From contig JASANG010000108.1 of the NCBI GenBank assembly GCA_030248215.1, positions 1 through 64,000 on the forward strand: DNA of 64,000 bases, in the 5' to 3' direction. Source of the stretch: Enoplolaimus lenunculus. Its lineage: Eukaryota > Nematoda > Enoplea > Enoplida > Thoracostomopsidae. Every line of letters starts with the position of its first letter. Within the stretch, counting starts at the first letter, position 1. The notes below the pieces were generated by a model, which did no database searches, was not told the origin of the DNA, and was given only the letters and a program-made list of their open reading frames with translations. Made by a program: the position numbers and the translations under genes. Of the stretch, positions 1 to 10,916 are shown one piece after another.

Positions 1-1100
1 TCGTTATTCGGCGGAAAAGACAAAAACTTTAAAAATAAATAAAAAGCAATATAAAAGAAAGAAAATGATGAAAAATTGTTGTTGTTATTGTTGTTAAGTT
101 TGTTATTGTGGATTTACGTTTTTTAGCGACGGCAAAAAAGGCAGTAAATAGGGCCATAAAATTTTGTTCGATGCCAGGGTCGGCATCTGTGCCGAAGGGG
201 GGATGTAGGTGGCTGTGCCACACTTAAACCTATTTCAAACTAAAAACTAAAACTAAAATAAAACCCTATATCAAAACCACACCTTAAGGGAGTTCCTGGC
301 TCCACCTAGTCTCTCTTAGAACTTAAGTTAGGCTTAGGCGTTGCTACAAGGCGTAAAAATGGGTAAAACTATGCTATGGCGGCTGTGTCCGCAATGTGAA
401 CTTACCTGGGGCCCTGCGTGGCCATAGAATGGTATTGATTAATGGTGCATATCGAGCCGGCTATATTTGCGCTTAACGACATAGCTAGGCTATGTCAGCA
501 CCAAAAATGGTGCTTTATATTGTGTGTCTTCGGCATTGTTGTTGTTGTTGTTGTAGTACCGGTTGGGTGGCTCTCGACCTCGACCGCATTGCGGACACCC
601 AATTGTGGGTGTCGGCAAAAATGCAAATGAAGTCGAGATGCCGATATGGGTAGCCAGGACCGGAATCATTATTATCATCTTGGTGGTTGCGATCGGTTGT
701 TATTTTTTTGGTGCGCTACAAGTGTTTTAATTTCTTGGTATTACTAAGTTTTATTGTTAGATCGAGCGAGACTGGTATAAGTAGGGCTTAGTGGATTTAA
801 ATTTAAGATTGTCACGGTGGCTTAACATGTGAAGGAAATCAGGCATTACGGATTTAATTGGTGTTGCGCAGGGCGCAGGATCTACCCAGTATCGGATACT
901 GGTGTTATGTGCTAAAAGGGAAATTGGAGTATTAAAGGAAACCTGGGGAAAAGTAGTCTAGTAAATCTAACGGGGTTAGATTTATTATTCTACAACGGTT
1001 GGGCCAAATCTAACGGGGTTAGATTGGTCGGAAATTTGGTGTAACTCTAACGGGGTTAGAGTACACGGTTTAACGGGGTGTAATTCTAACGGGGTTAGAA
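1..1100. repeat. Dispersed repeat of unknown class (5' part)
   Basis: No gene is seen here. About 311-420 (sharing GGCGTTGCTA, GGCGGCTG and GGGCCCTG) matches 30331-30422. A GTT run followed by a stretch around 590-660 likewise matches 30500-30620, so this is one copy of a dispersed repeat more than 600 bp long. Between 965 and 1101 the short palindromic unit TCTAACGGGGTTAGA recurs four times. The only open frames are short and lack family features. The class of element cannot be told from the sequence. Confidence 0.5.
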
Positions 1101-1204
1101 TTGCACGGATTCTGGAAAAACGGCAAAAGTATTTGGTACGGTAAAGCCAGTGGCTGGATTAAATCAGATTCAGACGTCGGCTTTAAGGATTCCGGCTCGG
1201 GTTA

Positions 1205-1417
1205 CCAGTTAAATTACATAACCTGTGATTTGCTGGCCTTTAATTTGGGTATTTCGTGTCTTACGGTTCGGGTACCAGTAAATTACATAACCTGTGATTT
1301 GCTGGCCTTAAATTTCGGTTATTTTGTGTCCCACAGGTCGCGGGTACCAGTTAAATTACATAACCTGTGATTTGCTGGCCTTAAATTTGGGAATTTTGTG
1401 TGTCATACGGGTTGCGG
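1205..1417. repeat. Tandem repeat, three units of about 70 bp
   Basis: Three diverged units begin at 1205, 1275 and 1347. Each opens with CCAGT(T)AAATTACATAAC and contains GTGATTTGCTGGCC. An open frame runs across them but only echoes the repeat. The array ends about 190 bp before the THUMPD2-like start codon, so it may lie in that gene's upstream region. Confidence 0.75.
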
Positions 1418-1609
1418 GTTGGGATTTATAATAAACATTTACCGGCCGCGTTTTACTAAATCAGAGCGAATAGCATACATCGAGAAAAGAACTATACAGG
1501 CGATACAGGATACAGGCTTAAGTTTAAATCACGAACTTCTCACATGCTACTGCACAGTTTATCAATTTTCAGATCGCGTTGTAAACCGAAATTGATTTTT
1601 TTTTGATAG

Positions 1610-4600
1610 ATGCCGTCTTATTATTTGACAGTTGGCAAAGGACTCGAAAGCTTTGCTCATCAATCGCTGGTTGAATGCTTGAGTCAGTCTGAAAATGGTT
1701 TGCTCGATTGTGTTAATTATTGTGATGGAAAGTTATTTTTTGTCACAAAACAACCACTCGACCGAAGGTATTGTGAGCGTAACGAACGTGGCTGTGGTCT
1801 GAAAGGCTGCGAACAGTTATACGCAACTGTAGTTCATGTACGGAATCCATGGAAAGATATTCACGTCAACGATAGGACACGCGTTATTGGACGTATATTT
1901 GATATTTTAACAACTCGAGGATGTGAAGAAATTTGGCAAAACGCCTATCGAAATGCGCAAGGATTTATGAAAATTTCAACCCAAAACAATAAACCTATCA
2001 TAGACGAAGTACGTAAATGACGGTTTTGTGTGGATTCTGGTGTAAAAGCAAATAGTTGTATTTCATGGCTAAAGTGTTTTTGGAAAAGAATTCAGAAATT
2101 TAACTTGCCTTTGCTTAGCCCTTTCTCACGTGGATATTTTTAATTTCATATGAGATGTAATTTCAAGGCAAGATTCGATCCCCAGTCTCACGGGTGGCAG
2201 GCGTTTACGATAACCACTAAGCTATAAGAGATTGACGCTCGAGCCCGAGTAGGCTCCCACGTCTTGTGGAGATTTTGCACTGCGCATATATGTTATAAAT
2301 TTTAAACACTGCTCACTGTGTGTATTGCTCGTACATTAGTGTATTTAGTTGCTCATAGTATACTCTATGAGTGAAAGGGTTAATTGGCCAATTGTACCGT
2401 GTACAAAATTAAACATTCTATTTATAAGTTAAATAGCAGGGTGCGACCAGAGGAGAAAAATACCGGAGTCAGAGGTCAACAAAACTTGCCAGAGGTGAGA
2501 CGAAATTAGGTACTTATAGTTGAAATGATGTTTAATTTGTTAATTTACAGCAAATATGTGTAATGTGTTGTTAAATCGTTCAGTTTTACACGTTTGATTT
2601 TTTTACGAAATCTCAGCAATGTTTTCATCAAAATTGTGCCAAAAGTTAAAACGAATCGTGGCAAACAGAGAAATTTTGTAAAACTATGCAAAATTTTACT
2701 ACCGAAATTGTCGAAATCTCCGGCAAAAATTCTACCGGATCCACAGCCTGAGCCGTAGGTCAATTATATGAACGAACCGGACGCTGACCTCCGGTTGTAC
2801 CCTGCAAAATAAGGTATATTTCTTAGAAACTTCGGCCCATGTATAGAACAGGGCCAGAAGAGTAGTATAAGCATATTCCTAAGCCTAAGCCCAAGCCTAA
2901 AGCCTGAAGCGCATGGATGAGCCTATTCCTAAGCCTAAACCTAAGCCAAAGCAAAAAAAATTGGTCTAAAGCTTAAACTGTTTCTATTATTGCCCCTCCG
3001 GAAGACGATTCGGCCGAGTTCTATACATGGGCCGAAACTTCGATATAAAACTTGTTTAAGCTGCCACAACGTATCAAGTAGCTTAATGGCAACCTAGCTG
3101 GTACAAACTAACGTAAATGTTTTATAGATTACGGTATATCCAACCCACCGGCTCTGCCATGCTAGAAAATTTGTGGTGAAAATCATTCATTTTGACACAG
3201 TCTGTTTTCTTGCCAAATATAATATATACGTGTAAAATATGGTTTGGTCATAACGCGAATTTACAATTTTTTTGTGCTTTCGGCACAATTTGCCAACATC
3301 AAATGTCGAAAAAGTTGCTAAAAACGCGTTAAAAAATTGTCAACTGTTCGAAATACAAAAAGCATCCTCCGATCCATCGGAAAATCTTGGATCCGCCACT
3401 GTGTAGTTTATTTGGTGTTTATAAATAATTTTGTTTCAATTTTGGCCCATCTATAGAACAGGGTTGGATCGGTTTCCGAAGGGGCTATAATAGAGTCAGT
3501 TTCAGCTTTAGGCTAACTTTTTTGCTTAGGCTTAGGCTTAGGAATAGGCTCATCCATACGCTCAGGCTTAGGCTTAGGCTTAAGAATACGCTTATACTAC
3601 TGTTCCGGCCCTGTTCTATACATGGGCCTCATATTTTTATCAGCCTTCGTTCAAAAAGGCTCGTTGTGCGGCGGAAGGAGACGAATTTTCAACTGAACTC
3701 ACATCAACAGCTGTGTCGGCAACCGGTACAACGTCAACTGCTATCAATAATCAGACCAGTGTTGCGCAACCACAAACATTCCGGTGGTATGTGAAACTTC
3801 GTGGAATCGCTGCATCGCGTAATAAGCTCAATCCAGAGCGACTAGCGCAACAGCTTAGCGGACGACTTGCACAACGAACCGATTGGCGACCGGCGTATTC
3901 GTCGACGTCGACTAATAAAAGTAGAACCGAAAGAGACACGAGTTCTGGCCAGATTAAAATATCGCTACGATTGAACGATGCGTCGTTAACATGTGGTATA
4001 CAATGCGATCACGTAAGAGTTTGCGCTATACTTTTCTGTGTCGGTCAACGCCGCGTGGCGCCGTTCGTTGTTGCACAACGCCGCGTGGCGCCGTTCGTTG
4101 TTGCACAACGCCGCGTGGCGCCGTTCGTTGTTGCGCAACGCCGCGTGGCGCCGTTTGTTGTTGCGCAATGCCGCGCGGTGCCGTTCGTTGTTGCACAATG
4201 CCGCGTGGCGCCGTTCGTTGGTGTGCAACGCCGCGTGGCGCCGTTCGTTGGTGCGCAACGCCGCGTGGCGCCGTTCGTTGTTGCGCAACGCAGCCGCGTG
4301 GCGCCGTTCTTTGTTGCGCATCATTACAAATGAAAATTAATTTTAGATGTCCACCGCAACTTAAGTATCATTTTCAACTGGTTACGATGCTTGAGCATCA
4401 GTTGAAGTTTTAGCTGAATCATGTTTCAACCAATAGGAATTCGCTTAGCATTTTGATGTGTTCGACTTGCTGTCATGTTTTGGTCTGATTAAGCAATTAT
4501 CATTGGCTGCTGTTAATGGTGGTAACCAATCCGTTTATCATTTTAGTATGTGCTTTGTTAACGCTCAGACAATTTTCATTGTAAAATAAAACATTTAACC

Positions 4601-7600
4601 AATCAAAGCTGAAGAATGTAACGTGGTAGAATCATATTGACTTAAACTTTTTTTAACCTGGTCCAACTATATCACTATTTAGGCCCATGTATAGGACAGG
4701 GCCGGAACAGTAGTATAAGTATAATTCCGAAGCCTAAGCCTAAACCTAAGCGTATGGATGAGCCTATTCCTAAGCCTAAGCCTAAGCGTATGGATGAGCC
4801 TATTCCTAAGCCTAAGCCTAAGCGCATGGATGAGCCTGTTCCCAAGCCTAAGCCTAAACCTAAGACTAAGCGTATGGATGAGCCTATTCCTAAGCCTAAG
4901 CCTAAGCGTATGGATGAGCCTATTCCTAAGCCTAAGCCTAAACCTAAGACTAAGCGTATGGATTAGCCTATTCCTAAGCCTAAGCCTAAGCGCATGGATG
5001 AGCCTGTTCCCAAGCCTAAGCCTAAACCTAAGACTAAGCGTATGGATGAGCCTATTCCTAAGCCTAAGCCTAAGCGTATGGATTAGCCTATTCCTAAGCC
5101 TAAGCCTAAGCGTATGGATGAGCCTATTCCTAAGCCTAAGCCTAAGCGTATGGATGAGCCTATTCCTAAGCCTAAGCCTAAGCGCATGGATGAGCCTGTT
5201 CCCAAGCCTAAGCCTAAACCTAAGACTAAGCGTATGGATGAGCCTATTCCTAAGCCTAAGCCTAAGCGTATGGATTAGCCTATTCCTAAGCCTAAGCCTA
5301 AGCGTATGGATGAGCCTATTCCCAAGCCTAAGCCTAAACCTAAGACTAAGCGTATGGATTAGCCTATTCCTAAGCCTAAGCCTAAGCGTATGGATGAGCC
5401 TATTCCTAAGCCTAAGCCTAAGCGCATGGATGAGCCTGTTCCCAAGCCTAAGCCTAAACCTAAGACTAAGCGTATGGATGAGCCTATTCCTAAGCCTAAG
5501 CCTAAGCGTATGGATGAGCCTATTCCTAAGCCTAAGCCTAAGCGCATGGATGAGCCTGTTCCCAAGCCTAAGCCTAAACCTAAGACTAAGCGTATGGATG
5601 AGCCTATTCCTAAGCCTAAGCCTAAGCGTATGGATTAGCCTATTCCTAAGCCTAAGCCCCAGCGTATGGATGAGACTATTCCTAATCCTAAGCCTAAGCC
5701 TAAGCAAAAAAATTAGTCTAAAGCTTAAACTGACTCTATTATAGCCCGTCCGGAAAACGATCCGACCCTGTTCTATACATGGGCCACTATTTACGTGAGT
5801 TTTTTGAAAACAACGAACACCGGTTTGTGCAAACCAGAACATTTTACAAAGTTATACATCATTTTCGTGCTCGGTAAATGCAGAAACGGCTGAATGGTTT
5901 GATGTGAAATAGTACATAAGTCATGGGATGGCATGTATTTATCGTCAGAAATACAAGTCTAATAGTATAATACTTGTTTATTTTTAGGCTAATTTCGCTG
6001 TGAGACTGTATTTGCGAAACTGTTGTTTGCGACCTACTGTAGCGGATGCGATGCTTGCGGTTGCTGACATCAAGCCAGGTGATGTTGTCTTGGATCCGTT
6101 CGTTGGCTCGGGTATGTTTGTTTACGAATTGTGTCAAAAAAATAAAACGCTAATTTAAACGCTTTTCGTGTGTTAAACAGTATGTTTCAACGCAACTTTT
6201 TTGTAAAATAAACCCAGAAAGTCTGAAATAAATAGCTAGCATGGTTACACGCTATCACAGTAGTGTAGTGACCCGAATAAGAGGGGGACTGATATTTATT
6301 TGGCCGCCCCAGAGGGTACCCTCCGTGTTACTCGGTTACGGACTGGTATTTATTTTAAACCCGCCCTGCGCCACCATTCGTTACTGACATATATCCAGTA
6401 TTGCAACTATCCGTGGAATTAAACGTTTTTTGTTTTGCAACAAAACCTTGAGCGATAATGCAAGCTTATACTTTGGAATGTTGCCTTCAAAACATAAGTG
6501 CACTTTAAAATTTCGAACTCAAAATTATTTGGTCCACTAGTCATTAATGCGCTTCAATTAGGGACAATTGACATTTGTGGACTCTAATTAGGGTTTAGGG
6601 ACTCGCTTACGGACTCTTATTAGGGATACCAACTACTATTGATTAGGACTCAAAATGGTTACCCCTCTTATTTGGGTAACTACAGTAAACGCTTAGTGTT
6701 TGTGATATTTTCTCATTAACAGAAACGCTTTTTTTCAATACACGAAACTTTTATTGTATATTTGACACTATTTCTTTACAAGTTTGTTTCGTGTTTGGAT
6801 TCAATGAAAAGGCTTTGGATCAAATTTGACACTGCATCCTGTTTTTTGAGGCGGTTTGGGTGTCGCTGTATCGCGTAATTCGTAGTACTTTATGAAATAT
6901 GTTTTAAGCGTTATTAGCTATGTAATTAATTGGTTCATTGTTTGTTTAAGGTACAATACTGATCGAGCTTATGTCTCGGTGTTTGAATTCAGCAACATCA
7001 GCGACATTTTTAAGCTTAATCGGTGTAGACTGTTGCGGTGAAAGAACCCTTGAGTGTAGTAACAATATTCGACACGCTCACGAGTCTCTGGTTCGCGTTG
7101 GTGGTAATCGATTTGATTGTATGCGAATGACAGGGATTAGTATGTACTCAGTTATGTAAACTAGCGGATTCTGAGGGGATCGGTGTGCGCCCCCTTATCG
7201 TCAAACAATTTTTTGCGATAAAATCGTAAGGTAGACCTCTGATCGTACAATTCTTCTCGCTCAGAAAATTGGCACGTATTTTTTCATAAGTTTTGTCATC
7301 AGCCCCGTGAGAAATTTGTGGATCCGCCACTGTTTATGTTTAGTTTTTACTAAGTTCACTAATTACAAATGATATTTAGAAGAAGCTGAAGATGCGCTAT
7401 TTATACAGCGTTCGCTATTTGTTCTACCTTGAAACCAAAAACGACATATGGGACGGTTAATGGTCGGCAGTTGTTAATATTGCCAGTCGTACACGCAAAA
7501 TAATATTTCTGATATTAACAAGGTGCACTTGAAAAATATTTCTGTTATTACACACACACTGTAAATTTCAGTGAGTTGATTTTAACTCGGAATGATTTGA

Positions 7601-8442
7601 ATCACTCAGTCTGAGTTAGGACTATCAGAACTCAGAATTTTGAGTTGATTCAATTCATTCTCAGTTAATTAATCAACTTTACCCAGAGTCAACTCAAATC
7701 ATAGTGAGAATTAACTCAATTCAGAGTGACAGAGTGAGTTAACGTTTACTGATATTAATTCAGAAATAACACCAACTCGCTAGCTAAATTGATTAATCAA
7801 CTCACTGACATTTACAGTGTAAATAACTCCAGAAATACTTTTTTGTGTGTAATAGGTAGTATCATATCTTGTTTCCAATGCCTTTATCGAGAATAATTAT
7901 TGTTAATGCTGTAATACTGCGCAGGATTCAGTAATTGATCTAACAACACTAAACATATTGCAAAATTCGGTCCCTGCAAAGATCAGCGGCGGGACGTTTT
8001 TCTGTGGAACTGCAAAAATCGTTGCAAAATGCAGTGCCTGGTATATTAATGCGGGTTGTCTATTTTCATCCGTTTTTTCGAGATGGACCCATTTTTTGGT
8101 ATATATTTTTCTGACATTTCAGATATTTTGCAAGCTGATGCCGTTTGCCTGCCGTTCAAAAACGGAACAATTGACAAAATAATCACCGATGCGCCGTTTG
8201 GCCAAAAAGATTTGTCACAAAACCAAATTAAATCGTTGTACACTGAGATGTTTCGTGAATTTGACCGAGTATTGAAACAAAATTACAATCGAAACTGTGA
8301 AATTACGCTTTTAACTGCGCAAGAACACGTTTCATTGGTGAAGGATATTACGCTGAATACTAGCAATGTCGGCAGATTTGCAATCAAACAAACGTGGAAT
8401 ATTTCGATGGGTCAAACCAACGCGACGTTGTTGTGTATTTAA
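1610..8442 (+). CDS. THUMPD2: THUMPD2-like tRNA/snRNA guanosine N2-methyltransferase, 5 exons
   Basis: Exons are 1610-2008, 3644-4012, 5988-6111, 6951-7139 and 8123-8442. All junctions are GT-AG and phases join without a break, giving 466 residues (human THUMPD2 is about 500). The N-terminus reads [17 protein letters not shown], like the opening of THUMPD2. Exon 2 holds the rest of the THUMP RNA-binding region ([11 protein letters not shown]). Exon 3 opens the Rossmann methyltransferase fold: [10 protein letters not shown], then DPFVGSGTILIEL (residues 292-304), the S-adenosylmethionine loop. Exon 5 has the catalytic-type TDAPFG (382-387) and ends [11 protein letters not shown], like the THUMPD2 tail. 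In other animals THUMPD2 makes m2G on U6 snRNA with TRMT112; function here is inferred by homology. THUMPD3 is the alternative, but both ends fit THUMPD2 better. Introns carry many MITEs. Confidence 0.88.
2114..2383 (-). mobile_element. TIR element carrying a tRNA-like promoter (copy 1)
   Basis: Ends are inverted copies of TTAACCCTTTCTCAC. Read on the minus strand, the middle has a tRNA-like A box (TAGCTTAGTGGTTATCG) and B box (GGGGATCGAATCTT). Two further copies lie at 44248-44519 and 54377-54647. It sits in THUMPD2 intron 1. Confidence 0.6.
2437..2804. mobile_element. hAT-like MITE, CAGGGTGCAACC family (copy 1)
   Basis: It starts CAGGGTGCGACC and ends CCGGTTGTACCCTG, with subterminal runs of CCGGAG type. 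Better-preserved copies with 8-bp target duplications are at 33809-34125 and 38052-38345. The minus-strand open frame across it is not a gene. Confidence 0.65.
2834..3033. mobile_element. hAT-like MITE with TTAGGC-type core (family A)
   Basis: It is a 200-bp element beginning GGCCCATGTATAGAACAGGG and ending in the inverted sequence. It is flanked by perfect 8-bp target duplications GAAACTTC (2826-2833 and 3034-3041). The core is CCTAAG hexamers and a GGATGAGCC segment. It is the clearest short family A copy. Confidence 0.85.
3034..3443. other. THUMPD2 intron 1 sequence, no gene
   Basis: AT-rich intron. The only recognisable item is GGATCCGCCACTG near 3389-3402, which matches the end of the CAGTGGCGGATCC hAT-like family seen whole at 55035-55208. 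Confidence 0.5.
3444..3628. mobile_element. Family A MITE abutting THUMPD2 exon 2 acceptor
   Basis: It starts GGCCCATCTATAGAACAGGG and ends CATGGGCC in inverted orientation, with TTAGGC hexamers inside. Flanking octamers TCAATTTT and TCATATTT match at 6 of 8 bases. It ends 15 bp before exon 2 (3644), so the right-hand flanking octamer lies in the polypyrimidine tract. Confidence 0.75.
4038..4322. repeat. GC-rich 30-bp minisatellite, about 9 units
   Basis: The unit contains GCAACGCCGCGTGGCGCCGT and repeats about nine times; one unit has a 4-base insertion. The core GGCGCC and the GCGCAACG/CGTGGCGC pairing make it partly palindromic. It begins 26 bp after the THUMPD2 exon 2 donor (GT at 4013). 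Because 30 is a multiple of 3, several frames stay open; these are not genes. Confidence 0.9.
4323..4681. other. THUMPD2 intron 2 sequence, no feature
   Basis: AT-rich intron sequence. I see no gene, repeat family or RNA in it. Confidence 0.5.
4682..5785. mobile_element. Giant family A MITE with internally expanded TTAGGC-type satellite
   Basis: Termini GGCCCATGTATAGGACAGGG and its inverse are flanked by perfect 8-bp duplications ACTATTTA (4674-4681, 5786-5793), so this is one insertion of 1104 bp against about 200 bp for most copies. The inside is a higher-order array of 36-bp units (CCTAAG hexamers plus CGTATGGATGAG) alternating with 48-bp variants marked by CCTGTTCCCAAG. Every unit is a multiple of 6 bp, so all frames stay open on both strands; the 387-residue minus and 328-residue plus frames are by-products. 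Confidence 0.92.
6265..6690. mobile_element. TIR MITE, GTGACCCGAATAAG family (copy 1)
   Basis: It begins GTAGTGACCCGAATAAGAGG and ends CCCCTCTTATTTGGGTAACTAC, an imperfect inverse. The interior shares GGCCAAATAAATAT and GTCCGTAACCGA segments with copies at 11869, 17120, 22500 and 44650. Length is about 425 bp, with no coding. It lies in THUMPD2 intron 3. Confidence 0.75.
7159..7333. mobile_element. Probable hAT-like MITE of the CAGTGGCGGATCC family
   Basis: The right end GTGGATCCGCCACTG and a diverged left end CTAGCGGATTCTGAGGGG match the ends of the nested element at 55035-55208. It starts about 20 bp after the THUMPD2 exon 4 donor (GT at 7140). Flanking octamers match only partly. Confidence 0.45.
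7557..7819. mobile_element. Fold-back MITE, CACTGTAAATTTCAGTGAG family (copy 1)
   Basis: A 260-bp element that is nearly palindromic throughout. CACTGTAAATTTCAGTGAGT at the left is answered by ACTGACATTTACAGTG at the right, with GAGTTGATT/AATCAACTC repeats between. TA flanks in other copies suggest a Tc1/mariner-type element. It lies in THUMPD2 intron 4. Confidence 0.75.
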
Positions 8443-8479
8443 TGCTGGTGAGTAGTTTTTAACAATTATACGTGTCTTT

Positions 8480-8732
8480 TTGTAAATTCCAGTGAGTTGA
8501 TTTTAACTCAGATATAAATGAATCCACTCAGATGCATGAACTCTGCGTTGCGTTTTCCAGAACTCCGAAATCTGAATTAGTTGAATTCATTTTGAGTTAA
8601 TTAATCAACTCAAACGGAATTATATAAATCAGCTCAGAGTGACTTAATATTTACTGTTACTAAGTCAGAAATAAACCAGAAATGACTAATTTTCTCTCTG
8701 AGTTGATTAATCAACTTATTGGAATTTACAGT
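8480..8732. mobile_element. Fold-back MITE, CACTGTAAATTTCAGTGAG family (copy 2)
   Basis: Same termini and GAGTTGATT/AATCAACTC interior as 7557-7819; the first few bases are eroded. It begins about 40 bp after the THUMPD2 stop, so it may be transcribed in the 3' UTR. Confidence 0.7.
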
Positions 8733-8884
8733 GTACGTAATTTGGAAGATTGTTTTATTCCATAAAAATTGAGTTTGTATGCTTTGCTCATGATGCAAAA
8801 ATAAACTATTTTCTATAGTTTTTTTATATTTAAGACAATTTTTCACATATTTGGCTTTTATTGCGTGATTTTATTCATCATTTG

Positions 8885-8890
8885 AATAAA
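8885..8890 (+). terminator. Candidate polyadenylation signal for the THUMPD2-like gene
   Basis: AATAAA lies 440 bp after the stop and is followed by a GT-rich stretch (TTTTGTGTATTGGAGTTTGT), the usual arrangement of a cleavage site. AATAAA also occurs inside MITE copy 2 and near 8798. Confidence 0.4.
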
Positions 8891-9096
8891 GATTTTTGTG
8901 TATTGGAGTTTGTAATCATGGATTAAATATTAAATGGCTCATTCATTAGTTCTTAGGTGGTTGCTGCGTTCCTTGAGTTAATTGCTGGACAGCGGCTCAC
9001 GTAAATATTCGACAAAGTTTGAGGCCATTTTTTAAAATAAGCTTTATTAGAATTCTTGTTTCGTTACATTTTCTTATCAAAACCATATCAAAACTA

Positions 9097-9274
9097 CACT
9101 GCAAAAAATGGTGAGTCAAATTGACTCTCTTCGAAATAGGCTTTTCCGGACTACACAAACTGAGTCAAATTGGACTCGCTGAGCAACTCGGGTGAGTCGT
9201 ATTTGATTTAGTTTGTGTAGTCCGGAAAAACATATATCGGTGAGAGTCAATATGACTCACTATTTTGTGCAGTG
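9097..9274. mobile_element. Fold-back MITE, GTGAGTCAAATTGACTC family (copy 1)
   Basis: TA-flanked element starting CACTGCAAAAAATGGTGAGT and ending CACTATTTTGTGCAGTG. Long inverted arms contain TCCGGACTACACAAACTGAG. Further copies lie at 23082, 42970, 51014, 56364 and 57257. A 47-bp fragment of the other fold-back family follows at 9408-9454. Confidence 0.8.
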
Positions 9275-9454
9275 TATCAATAATTTAGAAGCTGACAAAC
9301 GTTGCTTTTTTGTATTTCAATTTTAGTACTTACACACATTACCGAAATTGTCTGAAATTCCCACAAAAAATCTGCTCGAACCAAATTCGCTCTGGTATAT
9401 TAGTGGTTCAACTCATTCTGAGTTAAAATCAACTCCAACGGAATTTACAGTGCG

Positions 9455-9710
9455 GCACATAGTTTTTACTCTTCCAACTCTGACTTGTCGCTTGATACAA
9501 ATTACTTTAACTATCGCGACGTTGTACGAAATTATTTCGTCTCGGGCGGCGAACGTTTCGTCTGAACTGGCGTGGAATATTGCCGCTTGGGTAATAATAG
9601 CACAAGTAAAAACTGCCCGTTTGTGAAACATTTATGCCGCAGCCGACCCATCTTGAACCACGCCATACCAGTTGTGTAAAATGTTCTAAAACATTCTTAA
9701 TTGGATTTTT
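9455..9710. other. Intergenic, no firm gene
   Basis: Open frames exist on both strands across 9455-9631, and base composition is a little higher in GC than the surroundings. No family, signal or matching splice partner was found, so no gene is called. Confidence 0.3.
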
Positions 9711-10103
9711 GGCCCATTTATAGAACAGGGCCGAAACAGTAGTATAAACATATTCCTAAGCCTAAGCCTAAGCGTATGGATGAGCCTATTCCTAAGCCTC
9801 CTAAGCCTAAGCCTAAGTCTAAGGGTATGGATGAGCCTATTCCTAAGCCTTAAGCGCATGGATGAGCCTATTCCTAAGCCTAAGCGTATGGATGGACCTA
9901 TTCCTAAGCCTAAGCCTAAGCGTATGGATGGACCTGTTCCTAAGCCTAAGCCTAAGCGTGTGGATGAGCCTATTCCTAAGCCTAAGCGTATAGATGAGGA
10001 TGAGCCTAAGCCTAAGCCTGAGCAAAAAAGATTTTCTAAATCTTAATCTGGCTCTATTATAGCCCCTTTGCAAAGCGATTCGGCCCTGTTCTATGCATGG
10101 GCC
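9711..10103. mobile_element. Family A MITE with expanded hexamer core
   Basis: Starts GGCCCATTTATAGAACAGGG and ends with the inverse. Perfect 8-bp duplications GGATTTTT (9703-9710, 10104-10111). The core is CCTAAG hexamers with CGTATGGATGAG segments, about twice the size of a basic copy. Confidence 0.88.
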
Positions 10104-10649
10104 GGATTTTTTGTCTTAAAAAAGTCTCCGTTAAGCCTAAAACTTAAGCTTAGCCTAAAAGCATAACAAAATCTGAAAACTTTAAAATCTGTGCGATGGG
10201 TGGAAGTAAAAGCCAAAGACACTGACATTTATTTATTTTGGTTTTGAAATTGATTTCGTTTTCTGTAACTTTCAGTTGTAAATATGATAATTTTTCTTCA
10301 ATGGGAGTCTACTGTTCCAATAAGTAGAAATTTTGTTAATTTTAGAAAGGTTTAGAACCAATCAAATTAAGCTTAAATCGTAAGATATATTTATTTGTGT
10401 CTATGCTTCAAATCTGACTGATAATAAAATCCGCTGGGACGTTAAGATAAATCCTGTAAAGTTTTTGGTCGAAGTTACGGCCGCACAAGTGTAGGCTTTA
10501 GCCACGAGCACAGGACAACGGAAACTTTTTATTATTTTAAGAATTTGAAACTTAAATTCAGTGTTAATAGTAAAAAAACAAATTTTTAAAATCGAATACA
10601 AATATGCAAAATCGTCAAATCTAACTAATAATTATCGACTAGGAACGTA
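10104..10649. other. Intergenic, no feature
   Basis: AT-rich sequence with no gene, RNA or named repeat that I can support. Confidence 0.4.
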
Positions 10650-10827
10650 GGATGGCGTTATACTTTTGATGACGTCCTGCGTCGTTTGTTACCGTCAGGT
10701 GGCGTCGTTCGTCCCGTTTAGTATCGTCCGTTGCCGTTCGCCACCGTACCGCAACGCATGTGTATTGCCGTATAGCACATCGTATCAAATTGGAAACAGG
10801 ATGCGTTGCACAAGTATAACGCCATCC
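10650..10827. repeat. GC-rich hairpin element, GGATGGCGCTATAC family (copy 1)
   Basis: Inverted ends GGATGGCGTTATACTTTTGA and CAAGTATAACGCCATCC enclose CGTC/GACG-rich arms (CGTCCGTTGCCGT and similar). Other copies lie at 13976, 18345, 20612, 20867 and 39657. No coding is present. Confidence 0.75.
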
Positions 10828-10916
10828 TAAAGTTCCTAGCTCCTAGTTCGATTTGTGGTTATGCAAACTATAGCTTTCGTCAACAAAATCTAGACAAGTA
10901 GGTCCTTTCAATATTC

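Noticed and set aside
300-1600. LTR-type element
   Set aside because: The two dispersed copies (300-1100 and 30310-31340) share no coding region, target duplication or terminal repeat that would support a class.
2172-2240. Functional tRNA gene
   Set aside because: A and B boxes are visible, but the cloverleaf cannot be completed and the sequence is inside a repeated TIR element.
3986-4413. Four overlapping Arg/Val-rich frames after THUMPD2 exon 2
   Set aside because: They follow the 30-bp minisatellite. The THUMPD2 donor at 4013 and a matching next exon explain the locus better.
2834-5785. Subtelomeric location inferred from TTAGGC repeats
   Set aside because: The hexamers are inside transposons with target duplications, not in a terminal array, so they say nothing about chromosome position.
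4679-5842. 387-codon minus frame and overlapping 328-codon plus frame rich in Leu/Arg/Ser
   Set aside because: Both lie in the hexamer-based satellite of a MITE. Unit lengths are multiples of 3, so frames stay open on both strands without selection.
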